Shown piece after piece: positions 42,238 through 52,232 of a DNA stretch of 64,000 bases; the stretch's first letter is position 1; every line of letters begins with the position of its first letter. The stretch is from Phytophthora quininea. Taxonomy: Eukaryota > Oomycota > Peronosporomycetes > Peronosporales > Peronosporaceae. Location: contig JAAVTG010000568.1 of assembly GCA_011947345.1 (NCBI GenBank), forward strand, positions 434,001 to 498,000, written 5' to 3'. A program made the translations under genes and the position numbers. The notes beneath the pieces were generated by a model that saw only the letters and a program-made list of their open reading frames with translations, did not search any database and was not told the DNA's origin.

Positions 42238-44090
42238 AGAAGTAGGAAGAGTGTTGGTCACGGGGACTTGGTCTGGCGCTGCTGCTGGCTGACTTGAGCT
42301 CCTTGGCGGCGATTGCGGAATGAGCCACCAGCCTCGGCGAGATCCTTGGGAGGCGCAAAGGAGGGGCGTGTCCAATGGATTGCGCGGCAGGGATTGGGCG
42401 AAATGCTTCAACGACGAGCGCGCCAATCAGCGCTCGGCGCGTACGTCAGAGAGGCAACTCGAAGGAGCCGCGCAGGACAAGCTCGACTGCTTTGCTGGCA
42501 TGCGGAGTGTGCGGCAAGCATCATTTTGATGGTCATTCGCGCTATGCACGCGCTCCAAGCCGGATAGAAGGGAAGTCTTTCGCGCGGGCGCGCTCTCTCT
42601 TGAAGTGATCCGAGCTGAATTCCGGTGCAGAGTGCTCCGTTCACAGCGACGAAGCCTTGACAGTCAAGGCTTTGCTCCAGTCCGAGCTTCAACATGCAAT
42701 GAACAATGTCCGTTAGTCCTTTCGTCCACATGCGTTGCCGAGCAGAGAGCTAACGACTTACTGGCACGGATGGAGCAAGCAATCGGTATCAAACCGCATT
42801 CGTGCTAGACGGCGTGGATTTCGTACTGAGGGCATCCACAGCGGTCACTTGTTGCTGACGAAAGGTCTCGCGTTGGCTGCAGGAAAAGATATTCTTGATC
42901 GCCCTGCGCCAGCGCGGAGAGTACAGCCAAACTCACGCTGCGGGAAATCTCTCGACGCCCCCATAATCCAGCAGCTCTCCGCTGTCGCAAGGATAAACCA
43001 AACGCTGGGGATTCATGCACCGGAACTGCAGGCGAGCTTTGAGCTTGAGGTGGCTTCGACGGCAAAGCAACAATGCGAGCTGAACGCCACAAGCCGTGCA
43101 AATCGTTCAGGATTGAACGCGCTGATTGGGCGAAGATGGGGCCGACGCGTGCCGCGTCACATGGATACAAGCTGAAGTGGGCTGCAAGCAGGAGAGAGCT
43201 CCACTTGAGCTCGTGCTGCTCTCGGCAAGTAATGGCCGGTCAATCTGTTTGAGATTAGAACGGGCTGCACTGCATTGACGAATGAACTCCGAGCCTCGTA
43301 GCGAAATTGGGGAGCCCTCAACGCGATCCTTGTCGGCGTCAGTGGCAGCATTCAGCCAACGCGCAAACGGTGAACACCTCCTGCAGCGCGGGCGAAGATG
43401 TCGCCGGCGACTGTGCCCAGCCACGGGCGCAGATGGTCGAGTGCTAGCTGTTTGCTCAAACTGGCGGAGAGTCGTGGTGGATAGCATTCGAAGGCCCCCT
43501 TGCGGCGGTAGATGCTTGCATCGTGACTGCACGAAGGCGACCTCGCTCATCATCTTACCCTTTGAACAGCGGAAAACCTGTCGCGACTACCGGATACACG
43601 CTCTCGTCGATAGCATTTCCACGGCGCAATTCGGATAACTCAACCATCCATCGCCTTGGCTTGGCGACACCGAGCTAGAGCTTGCAGCTGTCTCAAGAGC
43701 AGCGGCGCGCGCTGAGGCGGCCCTCGCACCGGAACCACACAGCCAGCGGCACCACGGAGTGTCGGTCTCCGACGGCATCCAATCGATCTGTTGACCCTAA
43801 GCAAAAGTGCGTAGCGCGTCGATGATTGGCCAGTAGTGCCGTCGACGCTCGACGCGTCACCTGAGAAGAGCGCTGCACAGACCGGCGCATCTGATCACTT
43901 CAAGCACGCCATACAAACACCTAGTCAAGCCAATAAGCACTTGGGCAACTATACTATGCTCAGCCACACATTTCGGCGCCTCTGACGTCCAAGGCCGATC
44001 TTCCGGCAGCCGAGCTCCAGGCCATTGCGCGATTTGCCTTCAAGCATCACCAAGAAGCCAAGCAACACCTCCCAGCACCCCTCCAGCACC
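42235..44090. other. Region between the two glutamine synthetase genes
   Basis: This 1.86-kb stretch separates the two head-to-head ATGs and must hold both promoters. The two ends do not resemble each other. Open frames of 120-150 codons occur but show no motif. I see no gene here. Confidence 0.5.
43930..43973 (+). promoter_or_regulatory. Possible core promoter of glutamine synthetase B
   Basis: A CCAAT motif at about 43930 is followed by GCTCAGCCACACATTT at 43958-43973. This resembles the oomycete Inr plus flanking-promoter consensus (GCTCATTYY then CAWTTT), about 120 bp before the ATG. It was matched by eye. Confidence 0.35.
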
Positions 44091-45177
44091 ATGAGCAAGC
44101 TCGACCGCGCTGTCTACGACCAGTACATGGCCCTCGAAGTGGAGGAGTCCGTCACGCTCGCCGAGTACGTGTGGATCGGCGGCTCGGGCCAGGACCTGCG
44201 CTGCAAGACCAAGACGCTGACCAAGAAGGTGACGTCCATTGCCGATCTGCCCGTGTGGAACTTCGACGGCTCGAGCACGGGCCAGGCGCCGGGCGAGGAC
44301 TCGGAGGTGCTGCTGCGCCCCGTGGCCATCTTCAAGGACCCGTTCCGCCGCGGCCAGCACATCCTGGTGCTGTGCGACTGCCTGAAGCCGGACCTGACGC
44401 CCATCGCCAACAACACGCGCGCCGACGCCTCCCGCGTGATGAAGCTGGCCGAGGCCGAGGAGCCGTGGTTCGGCATCGAGCAGGAGTACACGCTGTTCGA
44501 GAAGGACGGTGTGACGCCGTACGGCTGGCCCAAGGGCGGCTTCCCCGGCCCGCAGGGCCCGTACTACTGCGGCGCCGGCGCGCACTCGGTGTTCGGCCGC
44601 CTCGTGGTGGACGCGCACTACCGCGTCGCTGTACGCCGGCATCAAGATCTCCGGCATCAACGCCGAGGTGATGCCCGGCCAATGGGAGTACCAGGTGGGT
44701 CCGTGCACGGGCATCGAGTCGGGCGACCACCTGTGGATGTCTCGCTACATCCTGCTGCGTGTGTGCGAGGACTTTGGCGTGAACGTGTCGTGGGACCCCA
44801 AGCCGATCCCGGGCGACTGGAACGGCGCCGGCTGCCACACCAACTACTCGACCAAGGCGATGCGCGAGGAGGGCGGCATGGCCAAGATCATCGAGGCCAT
44901 TGAGAAGATGAAGCTCAAGCACAAGGAGCACATCGCGGCGTACGGCACGGGCAACGAGCGCCGGCTGACGGGCCGCCACGAGACGGCCAGCATGGACACG
45001 TTCTCGTACGGCGTGGCCAACCGCGGCGCGTCGATCCGCATTCCGCGCGTGGCGGAGGCCGAGGGCAAGGGCTACTTCGAGGACCGTCGCCCGGCGTCCA
45101 ACATGGACCCGTACGTGGTCACGGGCCGCATCATCAAGACGACGGTGCTCAACGAGGCCTAAGTTGTGTGTGGCAGT
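44088..45177 (+). repeat. Inverted repeat 3, right arm (glutamine synthetase B)
   Basis: Partner of 41146-42237. It is 2 bp shorter because of a 2-base deletion near 44624. Confidence 0.9.
44091..45162 (+). CDS. Glutamine synthetase, copy B, disrupted by a 2-base deletion
   Basis: The protein is the same as copy A except for Thr/Ala at residue 7 and Ser/Gly in the last 15 residues. The coding length is 1072 rather than 1074 bp: copy A reads CCGTGCGTCG where copy B reads CCGCGTCG at about 44621-44628, after VVDAHYR. This shifts the frame before the ATP-binding motif, and the remainder (44668-45162) continues in another frame. The loss is not in a single-base run, so it differs from the other breaks in this window. 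If real, copy B makes only a truncated, inactive product. If an error, it is a second functional gene. Confidence 0.8.
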
Positions 45178-45432
45178 ATGCTGTGACCGCTGTTGCTGCG
45201 TTTGGGAGCAACCAGCCCGTATATATGCTTGAAGAATGACAATCTTTTTGACAGCTTGGTATGTTTGTTGCGTGGGGTTGGAAGCATTGCAGGAAGCTTG
45301 GACTCCTCCTACCAGAGCTGTGTGGATGAGGTCGAGGAAGCTATGATAGCGGAGGCAGGACTATTGACTCGTGTAATGTCGCTCTACAGCAATACAGTGA
45401 GGCTGGGCTGCTGCAGCAGCGCCACTGCAGCA
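45163..45432. other. Intergenic DNA after glutamine synthetase B
   Basis: No supported gene. An 86-codon frame at 45193 has no recognisable content. Confidence 0.4.
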
Positions 45433-46373
45433 GCTCAGCACGTAGTAGTGTAGCGCACGGTCGTCCTGGAGCTGCAGCTTCGTGTCGAAGAGACAGACGG
45501 TTGACTCTCGCCGTGAAGTCGGACGAATTCACGGCCGGGGCTCCGCGCCGAGCCATACTGGTGCGCACATGCCGACCGACCGCGAGCCGCTGTCGACTGG
45601 CAAGCCAGTCCCGGCCGGAGTGCGGCCGGCTCAGCAGTATACAAAGCGCGAGAGGTTTGGGGTCGGCGAAGACGACCGACCGGTCCGACGGCGTCGCTAT
45701 TCGGAGGTTGGTTACGAGGCAGTGGGTGTCTGTCCATCCATTGCCAAGTCACTAGAGTGGGGGCTGTTTTTCCGACCGACCGGCCGAGGTTCATGCCCAT
45801 TGTCTTACAAACATGAAGATACTTCTGCCATCCAACACGACCGACCGACCTGCTTTTCTATAACCGTCGCGAACGCCGGCGAACACTTGACGCTGGTTTG
45901 GCTCGAGTCCGGGTCAGTCTGGAATCCTCGGTAGCGTGCGCACGTCGACGTCGAGTCCAAGTCAGAGGCGTCGAACCATAAGCCAACATGCACCAGAGCC
46001 CCGCAGCAGCCATCGAGCAGAGCCGCCCGCACAAGCGCAGTCGCCGCGAGGCGTTCGGAGTGCAGTCTGCCAGAGCAGCAGCAGCAACGGCGGCCACAAC
46101 AGACGAGGCGGAGCAGAGCTGCACGACGTCGGGCGAGAGCTCGTCGGACGAGAGCAGTAACGAGGAGCTGGAGCTGGAGGAGGAAGGGGAGAGGACGAGG
46201 ACGAGGACGACGAGGAGGCTCTGCTGGCCGCCAAGCGCCGGCGTCGCGCGGAGCTGGACGGGCTGAAGAAGTCGGTGCGGCGCATGGAGCTGCAGGTCGT
46301 CGGCGCGTCGGCGCAGCTGCGGCAACTGAGTGTGCTGCTGGCGGAAGTGGCGGCGGCTCGGCGCCGGGGTCTC
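45433..46373 (+). repeat. Inverted repeat 4, left arm (coiled-coil unit, copy 2)
   Basis: Matches the reverse complement of 47078-48011 at high identity. It includes the upstream region and most of the coiled-coil gene. The arms end at GGGGTCT, about 10 bp before the stop codon. Confidence 0.9.
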
Positions 46374-46382
46374 GAGGACTAG
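45988..46382 (+). CDS. Small acidic coiled-coil protein, copy 2 (one frame break)
   Basis: Same design as copy 1: MHQSPAAAIEQSRPHKRSRR head, Ser/acidic middle, Asp/Glu tract, KRRRRAELDGLKKSVRRM and a Leu-rich helix. It ends GLED before TAG at 46380-46382. The break is in the G4 run at 46196-46199, and one base gives 132 codons. The acidic tract here has a longer GAGGAC repeat than copy 1, suggesting replication slippage. The 3' flank to about 46660 matches copy 1 but not copy 3. Confidence 0.6.
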
Positions 46383-47063
46383 ACTGTCGTGCTTGTGAAC
46401 TTATAATGAAGCACATTTTTAATGGTCATTGTCGTCCTTGAGCAATGCCGCTTCCTGAAGTGCTACCTGCTGTCGGCCATTTTCGTCATCGCGTTTCCTA
46501 AGTGGTCGGTCCGCTCCATTACGGACGAAATACCAGTTGCAGTCTGGCCACTCTTGCCGCAGATCTCTAAAACGATTTCAGAGCTGATGACACTCAACGC
46601 CATCTACAATCAAAGCGATACTCGAACGCCTAGATCAATGTGTTGGCCAGGATAGATGAAGTGTGATTCTTATTAGTACTAGGAACTCTTGATGAAGCGG
46701 TCCAGGAAGCTTTGCCCGCGCACGTGAGCAAATAGCATGTTGTTTCGGACGATACCTTCATCTCACGTCTAAAGGTATCCTTTTGCTTTGCAGTCTACAG
46801 GGTGCCAAGGAAAAGCTCATGCTAACTTGCCAGAAGTCCTTTTCGTGACCATGGCATCGATTTCCCGACCGGCCGCTCTGCATGAATGAATCAAGCATAC
46901 TAAACTGAAACCGAGCAGCCGATACGAACGCGACCGACCGCTTAGTAGGCATGCCATTAATGAAATGGTAGAAATTACCACCGCTTTGGTCATTCACACA
47001 GATGACAACATAATGTGCTTCATTATGAGGCAGCAAGACTACCTCTACTTTCACCTGATGCCG
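46383..47063. other. Spacer of the coiled-coil inverted pair
   Basis: The first 280 bp are the ancestral 3' flank, shared with 788-1067. The rest is unique, apart from a CGACCGACCGCTTAG motif near 46937 that recalls the copy 1 flank (CGACCGACCACTTAG). No gene is supported. Confidence 0.5.
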
Positions 47064-47455
47064 CTACACCTCGACAAGACCCCGGCGCCGAGCCGCCGCC
47101 ACTTCCGCCAGCAGCACACTCAGTTGCCGCAGCTGCGCCGACGCGCCGACGACCTGCAGCTCCATGCGCCGCACCGACTTCTTCAGCCCGTCCAGCTCCG
47201 CGCGACGCCGGCGCTTGGCGGCCAGCAGAGCCTCCTCGTCGTCCTCGTCCTCTCCCCTTCCTCCTCCAGCTCCAGCTCCTCGTTACTGCTCTCGTCCGAC
47301 GAGCTCTCGCCCGACGTCGTGCAGCTCTGCTCCGCCTCGTCTGTTATGGCCGCCGTTGCTGCTGCTGCTCTGGCAGACTGCACTCCGAACGCCTCGCGGC
47401 GACTGCGCTTGTGCGGGCGGCTCTGCTCGATGGCTGCTGCGGGGCTCTGGTGCAT
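47064..47455 (-). CDS. Small acidic coiled-coil protein, copy 3 (one frame break)
   Basis: Tail-to-tail partner of copy 2. Same head and coiled coil. Its end differs (GLVEV, stop at 47064-47066) because homology stops just inside the coding sequence and the terminal codons come from unrelated DNA. The break lies in the C4 run at 47254-47257, the same place as in copies 1 and 2; one base gives 131 codons. Confidence 0.6.
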
Positions 47456-48011
47456 GTTGGCTTATGGTTCGACGCCTCTGACTTGGACTCGACGTCGACG
47501 TGCGCACGCTACCGAGGATTCCAGACTGACCCGGACTCGAGCCAAACCAGCGTCAAGTGTTCGCCGGCGTTCGCGACGGTTATAGAAAAGCAGGTCGGTC
47601 GGTCGTGTTGGATGGCAGAAGTATCTTCATGTTTGTAAGACAATGGGCATGAACCTCGGCCGGTCGGTCGGAAAAACAGCCCCCACTCTAGTGACTTGGC
47701 AATGGATGGACAGACACCCACTGCCTCGTAACCAACCTCCGAATAGCGACGCCGTCGGACCGGTCGGTCGTCTTCGCCGACCCCAAACCTCTCGCGCTTT
47801 GTATACTGCTGAGCCGGCCGCACTCCGGCCGGGACTGGCTTGCCAGTCGACAGCGGCTCGCGGTCGGTCGGCATGTGCGCACCAGTATGGCTCGGCGCGG
47901 AGCCCCGGCCGTGAATTCGTCTGACTTCACGGCGAGAGTCAACCGTCTGTCTCTTCGACACAAAGCTGCAGCTCCAGGACGACCGTGCGCTACACTACTA
48001 CGTGCTGAGCT
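47078..48011 (-). repeat. Inverted repeat 4, right arm (coiled-coil unit, copy 3)
   Basis: Partner of 45433-46373, with a 704-bp spacer. Its outer end touches the upstream region of the OTU gene, so that gene's promoter lies beside or partly within the repeat. Confidence 0.9.
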
Positions 48012-48262
48012 CCTGGCTGGTCTCGGAAGGCACATCGACTGAAGTTTCACACGCGAACGAAGCACAGCAGCGTTGGTGCAGCGCCAGCTCGAGGTCTATG
48101 GATATTTTACATCAAATTCGAGTGGCCTGCGCGTTCGAACACACCGAATTCGACTATCGTTTACCAGCTCCGATCTCATTCACCAATCCGCCTCGCAGGC
48201 GCGAGTCGCAACAACCAAGAATCAGCTTCCAAGTCAATTCTCACTCATCCTTGGTCTCAGCG

Positions 48263-48982
48263 ATGCGGATTGTCCTGCTACTGGTCGCAGTTGCCTTCGT
48301 CGCTACCTACGAAGATTCAGCGGTGGCGATTGGGCTATTGAAGACGACCCCGAGGTCGATGGAGGACCCAGCACCCCCACGTCGAGTACGGGTCTCCCAC
48401 CACAACTTTGAAGAGCGAGACGCGTCTTGGACCAGCCAAGTGCAGGTGGAAACCCACTACGCCGAGATGGGGTGGTCGGTCGTGGAGATCAGCAAGGACG
48501 GCAACTGCTTGTTCCGAGCCATCAGCGACCAGCTCTACACGAACGAGCTCTTCCACAAGGACATCCGCAAGCGACTGGTGGACTTTATCCAGCAAAAGCA
48601 GGAGCTGTTCAAACCTTTCGTAGCGGACGAAGAGTTCGGCGAATACTGCAGCCGAATGCGCGAGGATGGCGAGTGGGGAGGCCACCTCGAGCTCTACGCA
48701 GCCGCCAAGCTCTTCAGCGTCCACATCGTCGTCCACACAGGACCCGTGCAACGGATACGGGTGAACGACGAAGACGCACCACCTCCGTATCGAGTTCTCC
48801 ACCTGCTCTACCGAGAGGACCACTACAGCAGTCTCCATCCGAAGGACCCGGAACCTGCAATTGATACCACAGCGAAGCGAGCACCTGGCACTCCACAGAA
48901 GACTTTCCAATTCCAGATACCAGGGAAGAGGACGTCAGAGGAGCTGAAGATGCCGAAGATCTCCAAGATGCGAAGGCGATGA
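48263..48982 (+). CDS. OTU-type cysteine protease with signal peptide and RRVR/EER motifs
   Basis: From the ATG at 48263 the protein has 239 residues. It opens with MRIVLLLVAVAFVATYEDSA, a good signal peptide. RRVR lies at 40-43 and EER at 50-52, a spacing like the host-targeting leader of RxLR effectors but with Val for Leu. An OTU domain follows: VEISKDGNCLFRAISDQLY with Asp79 and Cys82, WGGHLELYAAAKLF, and YREDHYSSL with His187, the full catalytic triad of a deubiquitinase. The tail is basic (KMPKISKMRRR). The frame is open 87 codons upstream, but that part is not family-like. A secreted effector role is inferred. A cytosolic OTUD3/5-like enzyme with a mis-set start is the alternative. Confidence 0.72.
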   Translation: MRIVLLLVAVAFVATYEDSAVAIGLLKTTPRSMEDPAPPRRVRVSHHNFEERDASWTSQVQVETHYAEMGWSVVEISKDGNCLFRAISDQLYTNELFHKDIRKRLVDFIQQKQELFKPFVADEEFGEYCSRMREDGEWGGHLELYAAAKLFSVHIVVHTGPVQRIRVNDEDAPPPYRVLHLLYREDHYSSLHPKDPEPAIDTTAKRAPGTPQKTFQFQIPGKRTSEELKMPKISKMRRR

Positions 48983-49655
48983 CGTGCAAAGAGGTGGAGA
49001 TTATCCAAGTGCAGTGAACGCAGCGAACGAACAATATGGTTTCATGGGGAAGGAAGGCGCTGAACTACCAGACAGCCGAGCTCATTCCTTTCGTTTTTGT
49101 CGACGCACAAGTTACTCAGCGACGTCGTTGAAAACAAACCCGTCTGCCAGTGCTCGGCAAATTTTCATGCGCTACGACGGCCAGCACGGCGACGACGACG
49201 AATAGCAGACTGCAGCGATTTCAGCAGTGCAGCGACAATGTCGGGCAGTAGCAGAACTCATACCTGCAGCGGTAGTGATGCCACCTTGAGCGACACAGTG
49301 AACGTATTATCCGTGCGGCGACGATAGAAGTCTGTGACGACGAAGCAGCAGTGTAGGTGCAGCGCTATCTCAATCTCAACATCTTGGCGTTGCGGAGGGC
49401 TTACTACACGATCTACCATTATCTGCGCGAGCTTCCGGCCAAACCAGCAGTGGTGTAACGCGCACTGGCGCTGTTTGAGCTCCGACACGGCAGCTCCACG
49501 TTGCCTTCAACTGCTTTCCCTCCTGATCCGCCGTACCAAGCATGCTACTGTGCCGCCTGGTCTTGCTTAGTCCACGTTGCAGTATCCTCTTTTCATGTCG
49601 CTTCGACTCGCCCATTATATCCACACTCTTCAATTTGCCGAGAACCCCTCGAGTG
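48983..49655. other. Intergenic region
   Basis: About 670 bp with only short frames. A TCTTCAATTTGCC element at about 49628, 28 bp before the next ATG, resembles the oomycete Inr/flanking promoter element. Confidence 0.4.
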
Positions 49656-51646
49656 ATGGCCGACTTCCTGCCCAAAGACGCGCTCGCCAGCGCCTGGAGC
49701 AGCGTGTCCGACACGCTCTGCAGCCTGCCCGTGGTGTCGGACGCGCTGTCGGCGCTGCCCTTCTCCGTGCCCAGCAAGTTCCTGGCCGTGGCCGGCGCCG
49801 CCGCGCTCACGTACTACGTGGACCAGAAGCTGCTGCTGTCGTCCGACCTGTTCCACTCGGGCATGCAGGCCGTGGCGCTGCTGCAGGCCAAGCGCCACGC
49901 GCGCAGCGGTACGCTCATCCCGGACCTGTTCGAGCAGAGCGTCAAGCGCTGGCCGCAGAAGCCCTGCATGGAGTTCGAGGACCGAGTGCTGACCTTCCGG
50001 CAGGTGGACGAGGCAGCCAATCGGGTGGCGCACTGGGGCCTGCAGCGCGGCCTGCAGGTCGGCCAGACCGTGGCGCTGCTCATGGAGAACCGACCCGAGT
50101 TCGTCGTCGTGTGGCTCGGTCTGGCAAAGATCGGCGTGGTCACGGCGCTGCTCAACACGCACCTACAGCCAGACGGCCTCGTGCACTGCGTCAAGGTGGC
50201 GGACACCAAGTGCATGATTGTGGGGCAGGAGCTGGCTGAGAAGCTGAAGGAGGTGAAGGGCCGACTGGAGGACATTGAGTTCTTTGTCTACGGAGACGGC
50301 AGTCTCACCAAGCAGAAGGCGGAGGTCTTTGGAGCCACGTCGCTGGACCAGCAGCTCAGCAACTTGTCGACGCAGCAGCCGTCGCAGCAGATCCGCAAGA
50401 GCGCTAAGATTGCCACGTCCGACATGGCGCTGCTGATCTACACGAGCGGCACGACTGGTCTGCCAAAAGCGGCCAGAGTCAACCACTTCAGTATCATTCT
50501 GCGCGCACTCGCTTTCAAGTACGCCATGCATCTGTCCATGTACGATCGAATCTACTGTGCGCTGCCGTTGTATCACACGTCGGGAGGGAACTTGTCGGTG
50601 GGGATGATGATCTTTTCAGGAGCCACGCTTGTTATCTCGCGGCGGTTCTCGACCACCAAGTTCTGGGACGAAGTGCGCGCGTACGACTGCACCGTAATCC
50701 AGTACATTGGCGAGATGTGTCGGTATCTGATGAATGCGCCTGCCAAGGCGAATGACAAGCAGAACCGAGTGCGTGGAGCGTTCGGAAATGGACTGCGGCC
50801 AGATGTGTGGGCCCCGTTCCAAGAGCGCTTCGGGATCCCATCCGTGTATGAGTTTTACGGCTCCACGGAGGGACCGATGGGGATGCTGAACGCCTGCACG
50901 ACCAAAGCGGACCAAGGACATCTCGGACGCCGCGGTTGGCTGAATAACGCCATCACAGGCGTCGCGATCGTCAAGTATGACGTCGAAAAGGACGACTACG
51001 TTCGCTCAAAGAAAGGGTTCTTGCAGTGGTGTGCCATTAACGAACCTGGCGAGCTCATTGTGAAAGTGAATGCCAAAGACCCGGAACGAGGGTTCCAAGG
51101 CTACTACAAGAACAAACACGAGTCCAACAAAAGGTGCTTACTGATGTGTTTAAGAAGGGCGACGTGTACTTCCGTACAGGCGATTTGTTCAAGGAGGACG
51201 AGAATCATTGCTGGCACTTTGTGGATCGAGTCGGCGACACGTTCCGGTGGAAGGGAGAGAACGTTGCCACGAATGAAGTCGCCGAGGCGGTCTCCAAGTT
51301 CCCAGGACTTAGCGAGATTTGCGTCTACGGCGTGGAGGTGCCCGGCAACGAAGGCCGCGCGTGCATGGCCGCTATGGTGTTCGACAAAGAAACCTTCGAT
51401 CTGAACGAGTTCGCTCAGTTTGTAAAGCAGCGACTGCCGTCTTTCGCCATGCCTCTGTTTCTACGGAAGCTCGAGACGATGTCTGTGACGGGCACCATGA
51501 AACACGAAAAGGCCAAGTTACGAAAGGAAGGCATGGACCCGTCGAAGGTGAAGGATCTTCTGTGGGTCTTCAACCGCACTAAGGACAGATACGAGCCGTT
51601 GACGACCGAGACATACCACCAGGTGATCACGAACTCGCGGTTGTAA
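49656..51646 (+). CDS. FATP-type very-long-chain acyl-CoA synthetase (one frame break)
   Basis: An N-terminal membrane segment (FLAVAGAAALTYYV) precedes an AMP-forming domain. It shows LLIYTSGTTGLPKAARV (the ATP/AMP-binding P-loop), ALPLYHTSGGNL, YEFYGSTEGPMGML and YFRTGDLFKEDE (the hinge Asp motif), then a KGENVATNEVAE C-terminal lid. This order and the membrane anchor fit the fatty acid transport protein/SLC27 group, which activates and imports long-chain fatty acids. The frame slips in an A4 run at 51129-51132 just before the hinge; one base gives 664 codons. The start is the ATG before ADFLPKDAL. An upstream in-frame extension is less family-like. Confidence 0.87.
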
Positions 51647-51744
51647 ATGCGCAGTGCTATTTAGCATGACGATTATTACGAGGCGAAATGAATTCTTTTG
51701 TTCGGTCTCCGTCGACGAAAGCACTTGGTCTAGTCGTCGCCAGT

Positions 51745-51876
51745 TTACATGCCGGGGTTGGTACGATTGTATTTGCCGGGGTTTTCGGGGTGCTTGAAGC
51801 CGGGGTTTGCATCCATGGCCAGGCACAACTGGGCCATGCACAAGGCAATGGTGACGATGGCGACGCTGAGTTTCAT
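51745..51876 (-). CDS. Small secreted peptide, 43 residues
   Basis: A short frame that begins MKLSVAIVTIALCMAQLCLA, a textbook signal peptide with a predicted cut after Ala-20. A mature peptide of about 23 residues follows, with a repeated Asn-Pro-Gly motif (ANPGF, ENPGK, TNPGM). There are no cysteines after the signal. It lies alone between the acyl-CoA synthetase and the PH-domain gene, downstream ends facing both. The frame is open 45 codons further upstream, but the signal-peptide start is the natural one. Function unknown; it could be an apoplastic peptide. Confidence 0.55.
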   Translation of the reverse strand: MKLSVAIVTIALCMAQLCLAMDANPGFKHPENPGKYNRTNPGM

Positions 51877-52232
51877 CTTTGGCGCTGTGCTGCTGCTGTG
51901 GTGGGTTGTAGCTTGGGAAGGCGAGTTGGGAAATGAACACACAGGTTTGGCAAGTACCGTGGTACATGCTCGGGCTGCTATCATGAATTTGTACGCCACC
52001 AGTGCTTGCACTCGACTGATTGTGTGGCATTGGCTCCTGAGATGGTGTTGTCTTAAGATATGCGTTGTACCTCGAACTTTTGAGGACGCGGTTATGAAAA
52101 CGCTGGATGCTGTTGGTCATTAGCTCCGAATGGTTTGACATATATTTCAGCAGCATATGCGCGGAATGTTTAGAAAGGCAAAGGCGAATTGATCTATCGA
52201 CTGACCATACTACGACTGAGCTCTGTTGTTGG

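Noticed and set aside
41062..42297. 411-codon frame antisense to glutamine synthetase A
   Set aside because: Same composition effect; the sense strand is a clear enzyme gene.
45482..45934. 150-codon frame upstream of coiled-coil copies 2 and 3 (also 47509-47961)
   Set aside because: Broken in copy 1 and located in the promoter region. Identity in two copies reflects recent duplication, not selection.
46196..46199. Programmed -1 ribosomal frameshift in the coiled-coil genes
   Set aside because: No slippery heptamer in frame and no evident stem. The same one-base deficit occurs in many unrelated genes here, so an error model is simpler.
48002..48262. 87-codon upstream extension of the OTU protein
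   Set aside because: It begins at the edge of the inverted repeat, lacks family-like sequence and would bury a good signal peptide.
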